A DNA stretch of 30,436 nt, taken from contig WFTA01000021.1 in assembly GCA_015485715.1 (NCBI GenBank), positions 1 through 30,436 of the forward strand, in the 5' to 3' direction. The position numbers and the translations under genes were made by a program. Positions 22,353-30,405 of the stretch are shown piece by piece (within the stretch, counting starts at the first letter, position 1; each line of letters begins with the position of its first letter). The notes under the pieces were generated by a model. That model saw only the letters and a list, made by a program, of their open reading frames with translations. It was not told the origin of the DNA and searched no databases. This stretch comes from Patescibacteria group bacterium (GTDB lineage Bacteria > Patescibacteriota > Patescibacteriia > WFTA01 > S139-112).

Positions 22353-23897
22353 ATGAAGATAGAGTTAAACCCGAAATTTAAAGAGGCTTTGGAGTTGATG
22401 GAAAATACCTCTAAAAATATTTTTATCACAGGCAGGGCAGGTACAGGAAAATCTACACTGCTTTCTTATTTTAGGGATACAACTTCCAAAAATGCAGCAA
22501 TTCTTGCGTCCACTGGTGTTGCGGCAGTAAATATAGGAGGACAAACCATACATTCTTTTTTTGGATTTAAGCCGGACATAAATCCGTCTTCTGCAAGAAA
22601 TAAAAAAGTGTCTGATAAATTTAGAAAAATCATATCAAGCTTGGATATGATAATCATAGATGAGATTTCTATGGTCAGGGCTGATTTGCTTGATTGTGTA
22701 GATATATATTTGCGGAAGATAACAAAAAAGAGAAAACCTTTTGGCGGATTGCAGATGGTTTTTTTCGGAGATCTTTATCAGCTTCCTCCTGTAGTTACAT
22801 CAGAGGAAAAGGACTTTTTTACAAATTACTACAGATCTCCTTATTTTTTTTCGTCAAAAGTATTTGAGAGTATAGATATTGAAATTGTAGAACTGGATAA
22901 AATATACAGGCAGACAGATGATGTGTTTATTGAGATTTTAAATAAAGTAAGAAACAAAACCATTCAGGATAAAGACATAGATATTTTAAACAAAAGAGTT
23001 GTCCCTGACTTTGAGCCGTCCCATAAAGACAGGTACATACATCTGGTTGGGACAAACAGGCAGGCAGAGATGATAAACAGTAAAATGCTTGCCGCGTTAA
23101 AAGGAGACGAGTATGTTTTTAAGGGATATATAGAGGGCGACTTTGACCCTAAGAGTCTGCCTGCTCCACTGGAGCTTCGGTTGAAAAGAGGTGCACAGGT
23201 AATGATGGTAAATAATGATAAATACAACAGATGGGTAAACGGTACTATAGGGTATGTAGTTGATTTTGTGGAAGATGAAAAAGGAAATGCTGCAGTACAG
23301 GTTGAGCTTGCAGATGGAGATGTAGTTGATGTGTCCCCAAACAGCTGGGAGATATTCCGATATATTTATGATGAGGAGACGGGCGCTATAGATACAGAAG
23401 TTGTGGGTACATATACCCAGTTTCCTATTATATTATCTTGGGCTATTACTATTCATAAGAGTCAGGGCAAAACATTTGATAAGGTAATTATAGACATCCC
23501 CCGCACTTTTGCCCACGGCCAGATGTATGTGGCTCTTTCAAGATGTACATCACTAGATGGGCTTGTGCTTAAAAGGCCTCTTAAAAAGAGCAGTATATGG
23601 ATGGATTGGCAGGTTATGGATTTTTTGACATCTTTTCAGTACAGAAAATCAGAGCAAAATATGCCTCTTGAGGATAAAGTAAAACTTATTCAAAAAGCTA
23701 TAGATGAAGGTAAGAATCTGGAAATTGTATATCTTAAGCAAAAAGACGAAAAATCTCAAAGAATTATCACTCCCCAATATGTAGGTGAGATGGAATACGC
23801 AGGCAGGACATATATTGGAGTTGAAGGGTATTGTCATATTAGAAAAGATATAAGAGTATTCAGAGTAGACAGGATTTTAGAGATAAGTATTTTGTAG
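22353..23897 (+). CDS. PIF1/RecD-like helicase with C-terminal WYL domain
   Basis: A 514-residue superfamily 1B helicase. Motif I is GRAGTGKST (residues 27-35), motif Ia ILASTGVAAVNIGGQTIHSFF, motif II IIIDEISMV (about 98-106), motif III FFGDLYQLPPV, and the late motifs LSWAITIHKSQGKTFDKV and YVALSRCTSLDGL are intact. After about residue 445 a further domain, LEIVYLKQKDEKSQRIITP...VEGYCHIRKDIRVFRVDRI, matches a WYL domain, a ligand- or nucleic-acid-sensing module. The enzyme likely unwinds 5'-3', perhaps at G-quadruplexes or stalled forks. An AATGATATAAGTT -10-like box lies about 24 bases before the ATG. Confidence 0.9.
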   Translation: MKIELNPKFKEALELMENTSKNIFITGRAGTGKSTLLSYFRDTTSKNAAILASTGVAAVNIGGQTIHSFFGFKPDINPSSARNKKVSDKFRKIISSLDMIIIDEISMVRADLLDCVDIYLRKITKKRKPFGGLQMVFFGDLYQLPPVVTSEEKDFFTNYYRSPYFFSSKVFESIDIEIVELDKIYRQTDDVFIEILNKVRNKTIQDKDIDILNKRVVPDFEPSHKDRYIHLVGTNRQAEMINSKMLAALKGDEYVFKGYIEGDFDPKSLPAPLELRLKRGAQVMMVNNDKYNRWVNGTIGYVVDFVEDEKGNAAVQVELADGDVVDVSPNSWEIFRYIYDEETGAIDTEVVGTYTQFPIILSWAITIHKSQGKTFDKVIIDIPRTFAHGQMYVALSRCTSLDGLVLKRPLKKSSIWMDWQVMDFLTSFQYRKSEQNMPLEDKVKLIQKAIDEGKNLEIVYLKQKDEKSQRIITPQYVGEMEYAGRTYIGVEGYCHIRKDIRVFRVDRILEISIL

Positions 23898-23992
23898 CTT
23901 TATCCCAAAAGAGTCCCCTGTAGTCTGCTGTAAGATAGTTCGTTTTTTATAGAAAAACCATATTTGCGACATTCCCTCACTTGTTATTCCCA

Positions 23993-24430
23993 ACTTTCCT
24001 ACCCTGTCACCCTACGCTTTAAATGAGGACCTGTCCCTTCGGGACAAAGTCCTAGAGGATCCAGAAAATGGATTACTTGGTCACTTCGATGTTAAGCTGG
24101 ATAAAAGCCGGGTAATGACACTAAAAAAAGCAGGGTAATGACATTTTACAACATTGTCATTCCCCGATTAAATCGGGGAATCCAATTATATAGATTGCCC
24201 AATCAACCACTACAATATTGCCATCCCATGCTTTAAGCAAGGATTCATAAGGTATGGATTGTCTGGTCACCCCGATGTTCAACGGGGTAAAAACCAGACA
24301 ATGACAGGAATGAAGCTTGGATAACAACATCACACATCATATTGTCATTCCCACATCCTTTCTTTGTCATTCCCGCGAAAGCGGGAATCTATAACATAGA
24401 TTATCTTATCAACCCGATATACATCGGGAT
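23993..24430. repeat. Cluster of short intergenic hairpin modules
   Basis: Three related modules built from GTCATTCC-type ends and GC-rich hairpins in otherwise AT-rich DNA. The clearest hairpins are 24159-24181 (perfect 11-bp arms ATTCCCCGATT), 24258-24302 (outer arms ATTGTCTGGT/ACCAGACAAT, inner ACCCCG/CGGGGT), 24369-24388 (ATTCCCGC-GAAA-GCGGGAAT) and 24413-24428 (CCCGAT-ATAC-ATCGGG). A weaker one around 24026-24053 contains GTCCCTTCGGGAC. They resemble small dispersed palindromes of the dRS3/REP kind. No reading frame is present. Confidence 0.75.
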
Positions 24431-24536
24431 ATAAGTTGGACAATGGCAGATGAGAAAAGTCAGATGATGGGTTTGTATTGATTTACCACCTTTTAATTTT
24501 TAGACTAAAGTACAGTTTATATTCAGCAAACAAAAT

Positions 24537-24600
24537 ATTCTAACATTCTACAGAATGTTAGAATGTCTGACAAATTTTGCGGTCGCAAAAAAAGTCAGAC
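24537..24600. repeat. Two adjacent perfect hairpins
   Basis: ATTCTAACATTCT (24537-24549) and its exact complement (24552-24564) form a 13-bp stem with a two-base loop. Directly after, GTCTGAC (24565-24571) pairs with GTCAGAC (24594-24600), enclosing TTTTGCG-GT-CGCAAAA (24575-24590). No T-tract follows on the plus strand, so a terminator role is not obvious. Confidence 0.75.
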
Positions 24601-24650
24601 AATCAAAAACTTAAATTAGAAATTAAAGAAAAGTAAAACAAAAATTCTTT

Positions 24651-24682
24651 GTCAAATATTTGACGATCGTCATATATTTGAC
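24651..24682. promoter_or_regulatory. Tandem operator-like palindromes
   Basis: GTCAAATATTTGAC (24651-24664, perfect palindrome) and GTCATATATTTGAC (24669-24682, one mismatched pair) are separated by GATC, with centres 18 bp apart. Paired short dyads of this kind are typical binding sites of a dimeric repressor. They lie about 125 bases upstream of the lipase gene; the cognate regulator is not in the window. Confidence 0.5.
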
Positions 24683-24808
24683 GAAAGATGGAGAGGTTTA
24701 GGAGAGAGTGGGTTGTGTTTATTGGTTTTGGAATGTTATTTTGGGTTTAAATATTTTTAAGTTCTGGATTATTTATCCACAGCAACTCTTGTTTAGTTTT
24801 ATATAAAT

Positions 24809-27250
24809 ATGTACAATAAAATAAATAATACAGGGAGAATGGGAAGAGGAAATATAAAATTTAAATGGAAAAAAGGTATATTGAGTGTTTCTTTTTCTCT
24901 TATTGTGGCAGCAGTTTTATCTGCTGTTTTGTTATTTTTTGGGATGGATAGAAACAGTACCTATAGAGCGCAAGCTTTTCTCATAGCACCTCCTTATGGG
25001 ATTTTAACAGGTGAGATAAAGGACAAAGATACCCAAACTACTATCCCTGATGCTGTCATCACAGCTGTTGATGTGTCTGATCCTTCTTTTTCAAAAACCG
25101 CATTTGTAAGCTCAGATGGAAGGTATACTTTAGATGTTGGAGGCAGGTGTGGAAAGACTTTTACTGTGAAAGCAGAGCACAAGGATTATGAAACATACAC
25201 AACTGATATTTATATAGAGTGCTATGAGTCTGTATCATTGGATATAGAGCTTGAGAGACTTCCTGTTATTGATCCTGTGATTGTAGTTCCGGGTATTTTA
25301 GGGAGTTGGAATCTGACTGAGCTCAAATTCCTTCTTTTTAAAAAGAAAGGAGTTGATTTTCTGATTGAAAAGATATTCCCATGGTTTGATAAGTGGTATC
25401 CAGATCCACTGCTGGGCACATATACTGATTTGATAAAGATTTTTGATATGCAGGATGAGTATGAAAAAGATAAAAACTTTTTTGTCTTCACTTATGACTG
25501 GCGCAATTCCAATATCCAGACAGCCAGACTTCTAAAAGATAAAATTCAGGAGATAAAGGATAAAACAGGAGCCAGTAAAGTAGACATCATAGCCCATTCT
25601 ATGGGCGGGCTTATCACCAGATATTATGTGGTATCTGATTTATATCAGGGAGATGTAGATCAAGTAGTGTTTTTGGCTACACCTCACAGAGGAGCACCAA
25701 AAGCATATCTGACATGGGAAGGTGGGTATTTGGGGGGTAGGACAAGGGACAATATATTTGAAGAAGTTATATTTAAAAAGATATCTGAGTCTCTAGGATA
25801 TGATTCTATTTTTGAGTTTGTTAGAGAATATCCTGTATTTTCTGTTCAACAGCTTTTGCCAGATTATACTTATCTCTCTGATGTTGATAACAATAAAGAA
25901 CTTATATATTCGCCTCAGTCTGATGATTATCCACAAAATGGTTTTTTGGTTTATTTAAACAGACCAGAAAATATATCCAAGTTCACCAGTAGGGTTCGCA
26001 GGTCATTGATGATCTATGGAGAAAAACAGAATTCTACCATTGTCCAGTATCAGATTACAAAAGACCACAAAGAAGCACCAAAATGGGAACATGGAAAGCC
26101 CAAGGGATTTACTCCTTTGGATAGAAGCAAGGGTGTGGTTTTAGGTACAGGAGATGAAACAGTGCCTCTTTATAGTCTGCAGGAGTTTCCAGTAGATACA
26201 ACCATTGTTAAAGATGGTATAGACCATAGAGATATTGTTAAAAAATCCATTCCAGATATATACAAAGAATTTACTGGCAAGGATATTGCTATATCTTCTT
26301 CTTATCAGTATGTGCCTGATTTTGATTCCTATCTGTTTATTACTTTGGCATCTCCATTAGATATCCAGATCACAGATCCCAATGGAAGAAAAATAGGATA
26401 TGATTTTGATGTAGATACTATCCTTCAGGATATACCTTATGCGTATTACACAGGCCCCAACACCCATCCTGAGTTTATCCTTATTCCTAATCCTGAAGAA
26501 GGGCGATATACTATGCAAGCTCAAACTACAGGAGAAGGGGATTATAAAATGACCATAGATTATATATCTGATCAAAATATTGTCCAGAAAAGCATTGAGG
26601 GAAGTGTGTATGGAGAAGGCAGGCTGCTTAAGTACAACTTTGATATGGACAGAGATGAAGAAGATGTTTTATCAGATATTGAAATTCAGGATGCAAACCC
26701 TCCAGTGATAGATGCTAGAAGTCCTGAAGATGGAAAATCATACCCTCACTCAGAAGTTATAGATTTAGATGTAAGTATATATGATGAAGAGTCAGGAGTT
26801 AAAGAATATAAAGTATATCTAAATGGCAGGGATGTTACAGATGATGATAAAATTGATCTTTTTTATCTTAAAAATGGCAAGCATACTTTGAAGATAAAAG
26901 CAGAGGATATGGCAGGAAACAGAACAAAGAAAAAAGTAAAATTTTATATTTATGCAACTATAGATAGTTTTATTCAGGATATAGACAGAGCATACAGAGA
27001 AGGTATGATAAAGAGCAAAGGCATAGCAGCTGCACTTAAAAGTCAAGCGAGGATAGTTAAAAATACAGCTAAAATTTTCCAAAACCCTGTTATATCCAAG
27101 TTTGCAAAGAACAAAACTGAAAAAATTATCAAAAAGATGTATAATAATATAGACAAGCAATTAAATAATTTTTACAAGTCAAAACTCATAGATAAGGACG
27201 GATACAGTATACTCAAAGATCAAATAAAGTATTTAAAAAATAATATATGA
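24809..27250 (+). CDS. Large exported LCAT/PGAP1-like lipase with accessory domains
   Basis: An 813-residue multidomain protein. A membrane segment at about residues 26-46 anchors or exports it. Residues about 65-150 form a carboxypeptidase-regulatory-like beta domain (LTGEIKDKDTQTTIPDAVI). The alpha/beta-hydrolase domain follows: oxyanion motif VIVVPGILGS, nucleophile S264 (AHSMGG), D449 (GTGDETVP) and H473 (DGIDHRD), the triad of lecithin:cholesterol-acyltransferase-type lipases. A later Ig-like domain spans about 635-715 (PPVIDARSPEDG to KKVKFYI), and a helical C-terminus resembles a FIMAH domain. It should act outside the cytoplasmic membrane on lipids or esters; activity on host membranes is speculation. 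Confidence 0.8.
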   Translation: MYNKINNTGRMGRGNIKFKWKKGILSVSFSLIVAAVLSAVLLFFGMDRNSTYRAQAFLIAPPYGILTGEIKDKDTQTTIPDAVITAVDVSDPSFSKTAFVSSDGRYTLDVGGRCGKTFTVKAEHKDYETYTTDIYIECYESVSLDIELERLPVIDPVIVVPGILGSWNLTELKFLLFKKKGVDFLIEKIFPWFDKWYPDPLLGTYTDLIKIFDMQDEYEKDKNFFVFTYDWRNSNIQTARLLKDKIQEIKDKTGASKVDIIAHSMGGLITRYYVVSDLYQGDVDQVVFLATPHRGAPKAYLTWEGGYLGGRTRDNIFEEVIFKKISESLGYDSIFEFVREYPVFSVQQLLPDYTYLSDVDNNKELIYSPQSDDYPQNGFLVYLNRPENISKFTSRVRRSLMIYGEKQNSTIVQYQITKDHKEAPKWEHGKPKGFTPLDRSKGVVLGTGDETVPLYSLQEFPVDTTIVKDGIDHRDIVKKSIPDIYKEFTGKDIAISSSYQYVPDFDSYLFITLASPLDIQITDPNGRKIGYDFDVDTILQDIPYAYYTGPNTHPEFILIPNPEEGRYTMQAQTTGEGDYKMTIDYISDQNIVQKSIEGSVYGEGRLLKYNFDMDRDEEDVLSDIEIQDANPPVIDARSPEDGKSYPHSEVIDLDVSIYDEESGVKEYKVYLNGRDVTDDDKIDLFYLKNGKHTLKIKAEDMAGNRTKKKVKFYIYATIDSFIQDIDRAYREGMIKSKGIAAALKSQARIVKNTAKIFQNPVISKFAKNKTEKIIKKMYNNIDKQLNNFYKSKLIDKDGYSILKDQIKYLKNNI

Positions 27251-27693
27251 ATTTCCTCAAACAAAAATCACCCCAGTATTACTACATTGTGTATTTTATA
27301 GTTATAATGATACTTGGATGGATATTTAAGGGGGTGTTTTTTAAGATTTATTTATCTGTATATCCTCAATATGGAGCTGGAGGCGCATGGATATTATCTG
27401 TTCCAGGTCAATATATTGATGGTTTCCTCCTATCTATGGCTTTTTTCTTCCCATTTATCACTATCTTTCTCTACCACCAACCCAAAAAATGGTACAGGCC
27501 GTATTTAAGATTTGGATATTTCTCTCTTTGGCTTATACTTATGCCGCCATATGAGCCTAAATACACCCAAACAGCACTTATTATAACCCTTACAGGAATT
27601 ATACTAAGTTACTTAATATATTTCATAGCTATTAAATTTCCCCATAATCCTTTTTCAAGATTTATTTTGAAATTAAGGGGAGAGGGGAAGTAG
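27247..27693 (+). CDS. Four-helix membrane protein, unrecognised
   Basis: A 148-residue hydrophobic protein with about four membrane helices (near residues 12-31, 53-75, 85-101 and 108-129) and a basic C-terminus. I do not recognise a family. Its ATG overlaps the stop of the lipase gene as ATGA, so it is translationally coupled and may assist the lipase. An 87-bp stretch from its beginning (27254-27340) is duplicated at 30042-30128 with four differences. Confidence 0.7.
   Translation: MNFLKQKSPQYYYIVYFIVIMILGWIFKGVFFKIYLSVYPQYGAGGAWILSVPGQYIDGFLLSMAFFFPFITIFLYHQPKKWYRPYLRFGYFSLWLILMPPYEPKYTQTALIITLTGIILSYLIYFIAIKFPHNPFSRFILKLRGEGK
27254..27340 (+). repeat. 87-bp direct repeat, left copy (right copy 30042-30128)
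   Basis: The two copies agree at 83 of 87 positions by eye and lie 2,788 bases apart in the same orientation. They bracket the DUF2157/GDYXXLXY gene set. The left copy is the start of the gene at 27247; the right copy is a truncated remnant. Confidence 0.85.
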
Positions 27694-27706
27694 TATAGAT
27701 AATTTT

Positions 27707-28435
27707 ATGAAGAATAAAGGTAATATAGATTCATACATTAGAAAGCTTTTATCCCAAAATTCTACAAAAGAAGAGATTTATAAATACTTGCTTGATAAGG
27801 GTTATGGTGTAGATGATATTGAGAGCGGACTTCAGAGAGTTGGTTTTTCAGGCAATAAGTCTGATTCTGGTGTAAAAGTTGATAAAGAAACAGCACATAA
27901 TAAAATTACAAGTATAATATTTAAGATTGGAGCAGTATTGGTCGGTGTTGGTATTTTTTCGTTTGTTGCTGCAAATTGGGATGAGATGTCAAAAACAGTG
28001 AAAGTCTTGGTGGTTTTGTCCTTTTTAGTTGTTTTTTATCTACTGGGATGGTATATGAAGTATGAAAAAAAGCTGCCTAAGACAGGGGATACATTTATAG
28101 TGCTGGGAAATATTTCTTATGGTGCAGGCATTTTTTTGGTATCTCAGATATACAATATGCGTGTTAATTGGCCTGATGGATTTATATTGTGGATGATAGG
28201 ATCTTTGGTTATGGCAGGTGTTATAAAATCATATCCCTTATTTTTTATATCTATGGTTCTTGGTATTGTAAGTGTTGTCGGCTATCGGATAAGTGATTTT
28301 ATTTTGACAGATGTGTTTTATGATCGTTTTTTGTTTACTCCTGCCGTTTTGCTGGCCATAGCTGCAATTATGGCTTTTGGTACAGGATTGTATATGTATA
28401 AAAATATTCCTAAAAAATATAAAAAGTATTTTTAA
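27707..28435 (+). CDS. DUF2157 membrane protein, N-terminal half
   Basis: A 242-residue protein. Residues 1-50 form a soluble helical region resembling a short recombination-regulator-like or SHOCT-type repeat (YLLDKGYGVDDIESGL). Then KIGAVLVGVGIFSFVAANWDEMS (about 72-94) gives the DUF2157 signature, followed by about five more membrane helices. Members usually continue with more helices in one polypeptide; here the rest appears to be encoded by the next gene after a stop and a four-base gap. The function of the family is unknown. Confidence 0.75.
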   Translation: MKNKGNIDSYIRKLLSQNSTKEEIYKYLLDKGYGVDDIESGLQRVGFSGNKSDSGVKVDKETAHNKITSIIFKIGAVLVGVGIFSFVAANWDEMSKTVKVLVVLSFLVVFYLLGWYMKYEKKLPKTGDTFIVLGNISYGAGIFLVSQIYNMRVNWPDGFILWMIGSLVMAGVIKSYPLFFISMVLGIVSVVGYRISDFILTDVFYDRFLFTPAVLLAIAAIMAFGTGLYMYKNIPKKYKKYF

Positions 28436-28439
28436 GTAT

Positions 28440-29507
28440 ATGTCTTGGATTTTTATTTCCATATTATTTTGGCCTGTTGTTCTGATATTTGTAATAGTGC
28501 TTATAATTTTCCTGTTGAGGAGAAAGAAAAAGAGTGTAATCTCTGATAATAATTGGTATTTGCACATATCTTTGGGAAGAGAAGATATTTTAAGCCAGAT
28601 ATTTTTTTCTCTTTCTCTTGCGTTTTTATTTTTAACATTGCTTGCCATAAACAGGGATTTTGGTTTGGATATCAGGTGGTACTGGATATTGCTGCTGGTC
28701 TCAGGAGTCGGATTGTATATAGCATACAAGTTTAAGTCTGTTCTTGTTTTGGTGTTTAGTTTACTTGGATTGGTTTCGTGGTGGAATGCAAAATCTGTAG
28801 AATGGGTAAGTCAATACGAGCTTAAAACTATTTATGTTTTTGCAGGCATGTCATTTATATTTTTGATATTTTACCTTATTGGTAAATGGAGTTTTAAGAT
28901 TGTTAAATACAAACGATTTTATTTTGTCTATGTGGTTTTATCTTTAATCTATATGATTGGTTCCTTTTTTGTATTTTCAACAAAGGGAGGATTGAATATA
29001 TTTGAAGATTTAACAAAGGGATTTTATCTGATAAGTTCTTGGGAGATGTATCTATCTTTGTCTGTATTGTTTGTGCTTTTTGTTGCTTTGATGATGCGGA
29101 CTTTTAAAATGAAAATTATATCAAAGTATGAATTAATATTTCTTGTGTGTTTTGCCGGGTTTGTTGTTTTGGCCTCTGTCCTGCCAGGTCAGACATTATC
29201 TGAAGGATATTGGAGTCTGAGTAATGCAGGTATATTTTGGGCAGTGTTTTTCAATGTTTCTGTATTTGTAATGCTTTTGAGCGTGGTTTTTCTTGGATAC
29301 AATCAGCGGGAAATATGGATGATAAATTTAGGAGCAAAATCAGTGTTTATTTTAGTGATAATAAAATATTTTGACTGGTTTTTTGAATTTATAGACAAAA
29401 GTATTTTCTTTTTAGGTGCAGGAGCACTTATGCTGGCCCTTGGGTGGAGTATGGAAAAAGGAAGAAAATATATAATTACAAACGTAAAAAAGAATGTAAA
29501 TATATGA
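28440..29507 (+). CDS. Polytopic membrane protein, probable second half of the DUF2157 system
   Basis: About 355 residues with roughly ten membrane helices. The ATG at 28440 (MSWIFISILF) is chosen; the frame is open further upstream but overlaps the previous gene with non-hydrophobic sequence. The end, REIWMINLGAKSVFILVIIKYFDWFFEFIDKSIFFLGAGALMLALGW, resembles the C-terminal part of single-chain DUF2157/DUF4401 proteins. This suggests that a longer ancestral gene was split, or that two subunits form one membrane unit. Confidence 0.65.
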   Translation: MSWIFISILFWPVVLIFVIVLIIFLLRRKKKSVISDNNWYLHISLGREDILSQIFFSLSLAFLFLTLLAINRDFGLDIRWYWILLLVSGVGLYIAYKFKSVLVLVFSLLGLVSWWNAKSVEWVSQYELKTIYVFAGMSFIFLIFYLIGKWSFKIVKYKRFYFVYVVLSLIYMIGSFFVFSTKGGLNIFEDLTKGFYLISSWEMYLSLSVLFVLFVALMMRTFKMKIISKYELIFLVCFAGFVVLASVLPGQTLSEGYWSLSNAGIFWAVFFNVSVFVMLLSVVFLGYNQREIWMINLGAKSVFILVIIKYFDWFFEFIDKSIFFLGAGALMLALGWSMEKGRKYIITNVKKNVNI

Positions 29508-30019
29508 AAAAAAGAGAAAAATATATTTTAGCAGTTTTAGTTCAGATAGTTATCATTTTAGCTTTGGTGCTTACCCAGATATCCATATTATTTTCGCCCA
29601 AGACAATATTTTTGAAAATAGTTCCTGAAGATCCAAGAGATCTTTTAAGAGGGGATTATATTACATTTCAATATAATATATCCCGAGTTCCGCAATCATA
29701 TTTTAGGGGTGATAGAGTAAAAAAGGGAGATATGGTATATGTTATATTAAAAAGGAGTGGCAAAAAATACTGGGATGTATGGTATGTACAGAAATCTAAA
29801 CCGCAGGAATCAGATATATTTATAAAAGGAAGGGTGGCTGGAAATAACTTTGATGGAAGTATCCGTATTAAGTATGGAATAGAAGAATATTACATACCTG
29901 AAGGGGTTGGCAGAGATTTTAGATTTTTTGGCAAGGAAGTTTTGGCTGAAGTTAAGGTAGATAGAAATGGAAATTCTCTTCTCAAACAGATATATATAGA
30001 TGGCAAGAAATGGCCATAG
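29504..30019 (+). CDS. GDYXXLXY-domain protein
   Basis: About 171 residues from the ATG at 29504, which overlaps the upstream stop as ATGA. One membrane segment (about residues 8-29) is followed by an extracytoplasmic beta domain. The signature PEDPRDLLRGDYITFQYNIS contains the GDYxxLxY motif in the form GDYITFQY, followed by VYVILKR and a late EVLAEVKVDRNGNSLLKQIYIDG. The family commonly accompanies DUF2157 proteins, as here, but its function is unknown. Confidence 0.88.
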   Translation: MKKREKYILAVLVQIVIILALVLTQISILFSPKTIFLKIVPEDPRDLLRGDYITFQYNISRVPQSYFRGDRVKKGDMVYVILKRSGKKYWDVWYVQKSKPQESDIFIKGRVAGNNFDGSIRIKYGIEEYYIPEGVGRDFRFFGKEVLAEVKVDRNGNSLLKQIYIDGKKWP

Positions 30020-30025
30020 TATTTT

Positions 30026-30130
30026 ATGAGCATCTACAGTCTCCTCAAACAAAAATCACCCCAGTATTACTACATTGTGTATTTTATAGTTATAATAATA
30101 CTGGGGTGGATTTTTAAGGGGGTGTTTTGA
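30026..30130 (+). pseudogene. Truncated duplicate of the start of the 27247 membrane-protein gene
   Basis: A 34-codon frame (MSIYSLLKQKSPQYYYIVYF to WIFKGVF, then TGA). From its sixth codon it matches the first 31 codons of the gene at 27247 almost exactly and ends abruptly at the shared TTTT. Only the first membrane helix is kept. It may be a relic of a duplication or a tiny single-helix protein; the strong similarity favours a recent event. Confidence 0.75.
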
Positions 30131-30141
30131 GAATAAGATGT

Positions 30142-30405
30142 TTATTGTTTTTTTATTTTTACTGAGATCGTCATATAACTTGAATCATGTTGGTAAGTTA
30201 TTCCTTTGTTCTGAAGATCTTCAGGGTTATATATGCTTGGGGCAAAATTAAACCTTTCTTGAAAATTTTTTATTATTTGTTCTAGTTCATTTCCCTGTTG
30301 TTGTATTAAAAATCTCCGAACATCATCATCGGATATATAGAATACAAGTTCAACTGTTTGATATTCTGTTTCCGGTCCTTTACCTTCTATCATATTTGGT
30401 GCCAT
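30142..30405 (-). CDS. Small hypothetical protein
   Basis: An 87-residue soluble, acidic protein that I do not recognise. Predicted elements are a beta strand (YQTVELVFYIS), a helix (DDVRRFLIQQQGNELEQIIKNFQERF) and a terminal strand (SYMTISVKIKK). It has the best Shine-Dalgarno in the window: AGGAGG (plus-strand 30413-30418) seven bases before the ATG, in contrast to most neighbours. The upstream region continues beyond the window. Confidence 0.65.
   Translation of the reverse strand: MAPNMIEGKGPETEYQTVELVFYISDDDVRRFLIQQQGNELEQIIKNFQERFNFAPSIYNPEDLQNKGITYQHDSSYMTISVKIKKQ

Noticed and set aside
23993..24430. CRISPR-like array
   Set aside because: The repeated units are imperfect hairpin modules with irregular spacing and length; there are no identical regularly spaced repeats and no cas genes.
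24773..24781. A perfect TTATCCACA DnaA box, suggesting a replication origin in the gene-free block
   Set aside because: It is a single box; no cluster, no dnaA/dnaN nearby, and the same motif occurs by chance within the transporter gene near 8862. I mention it only as a curiosity.
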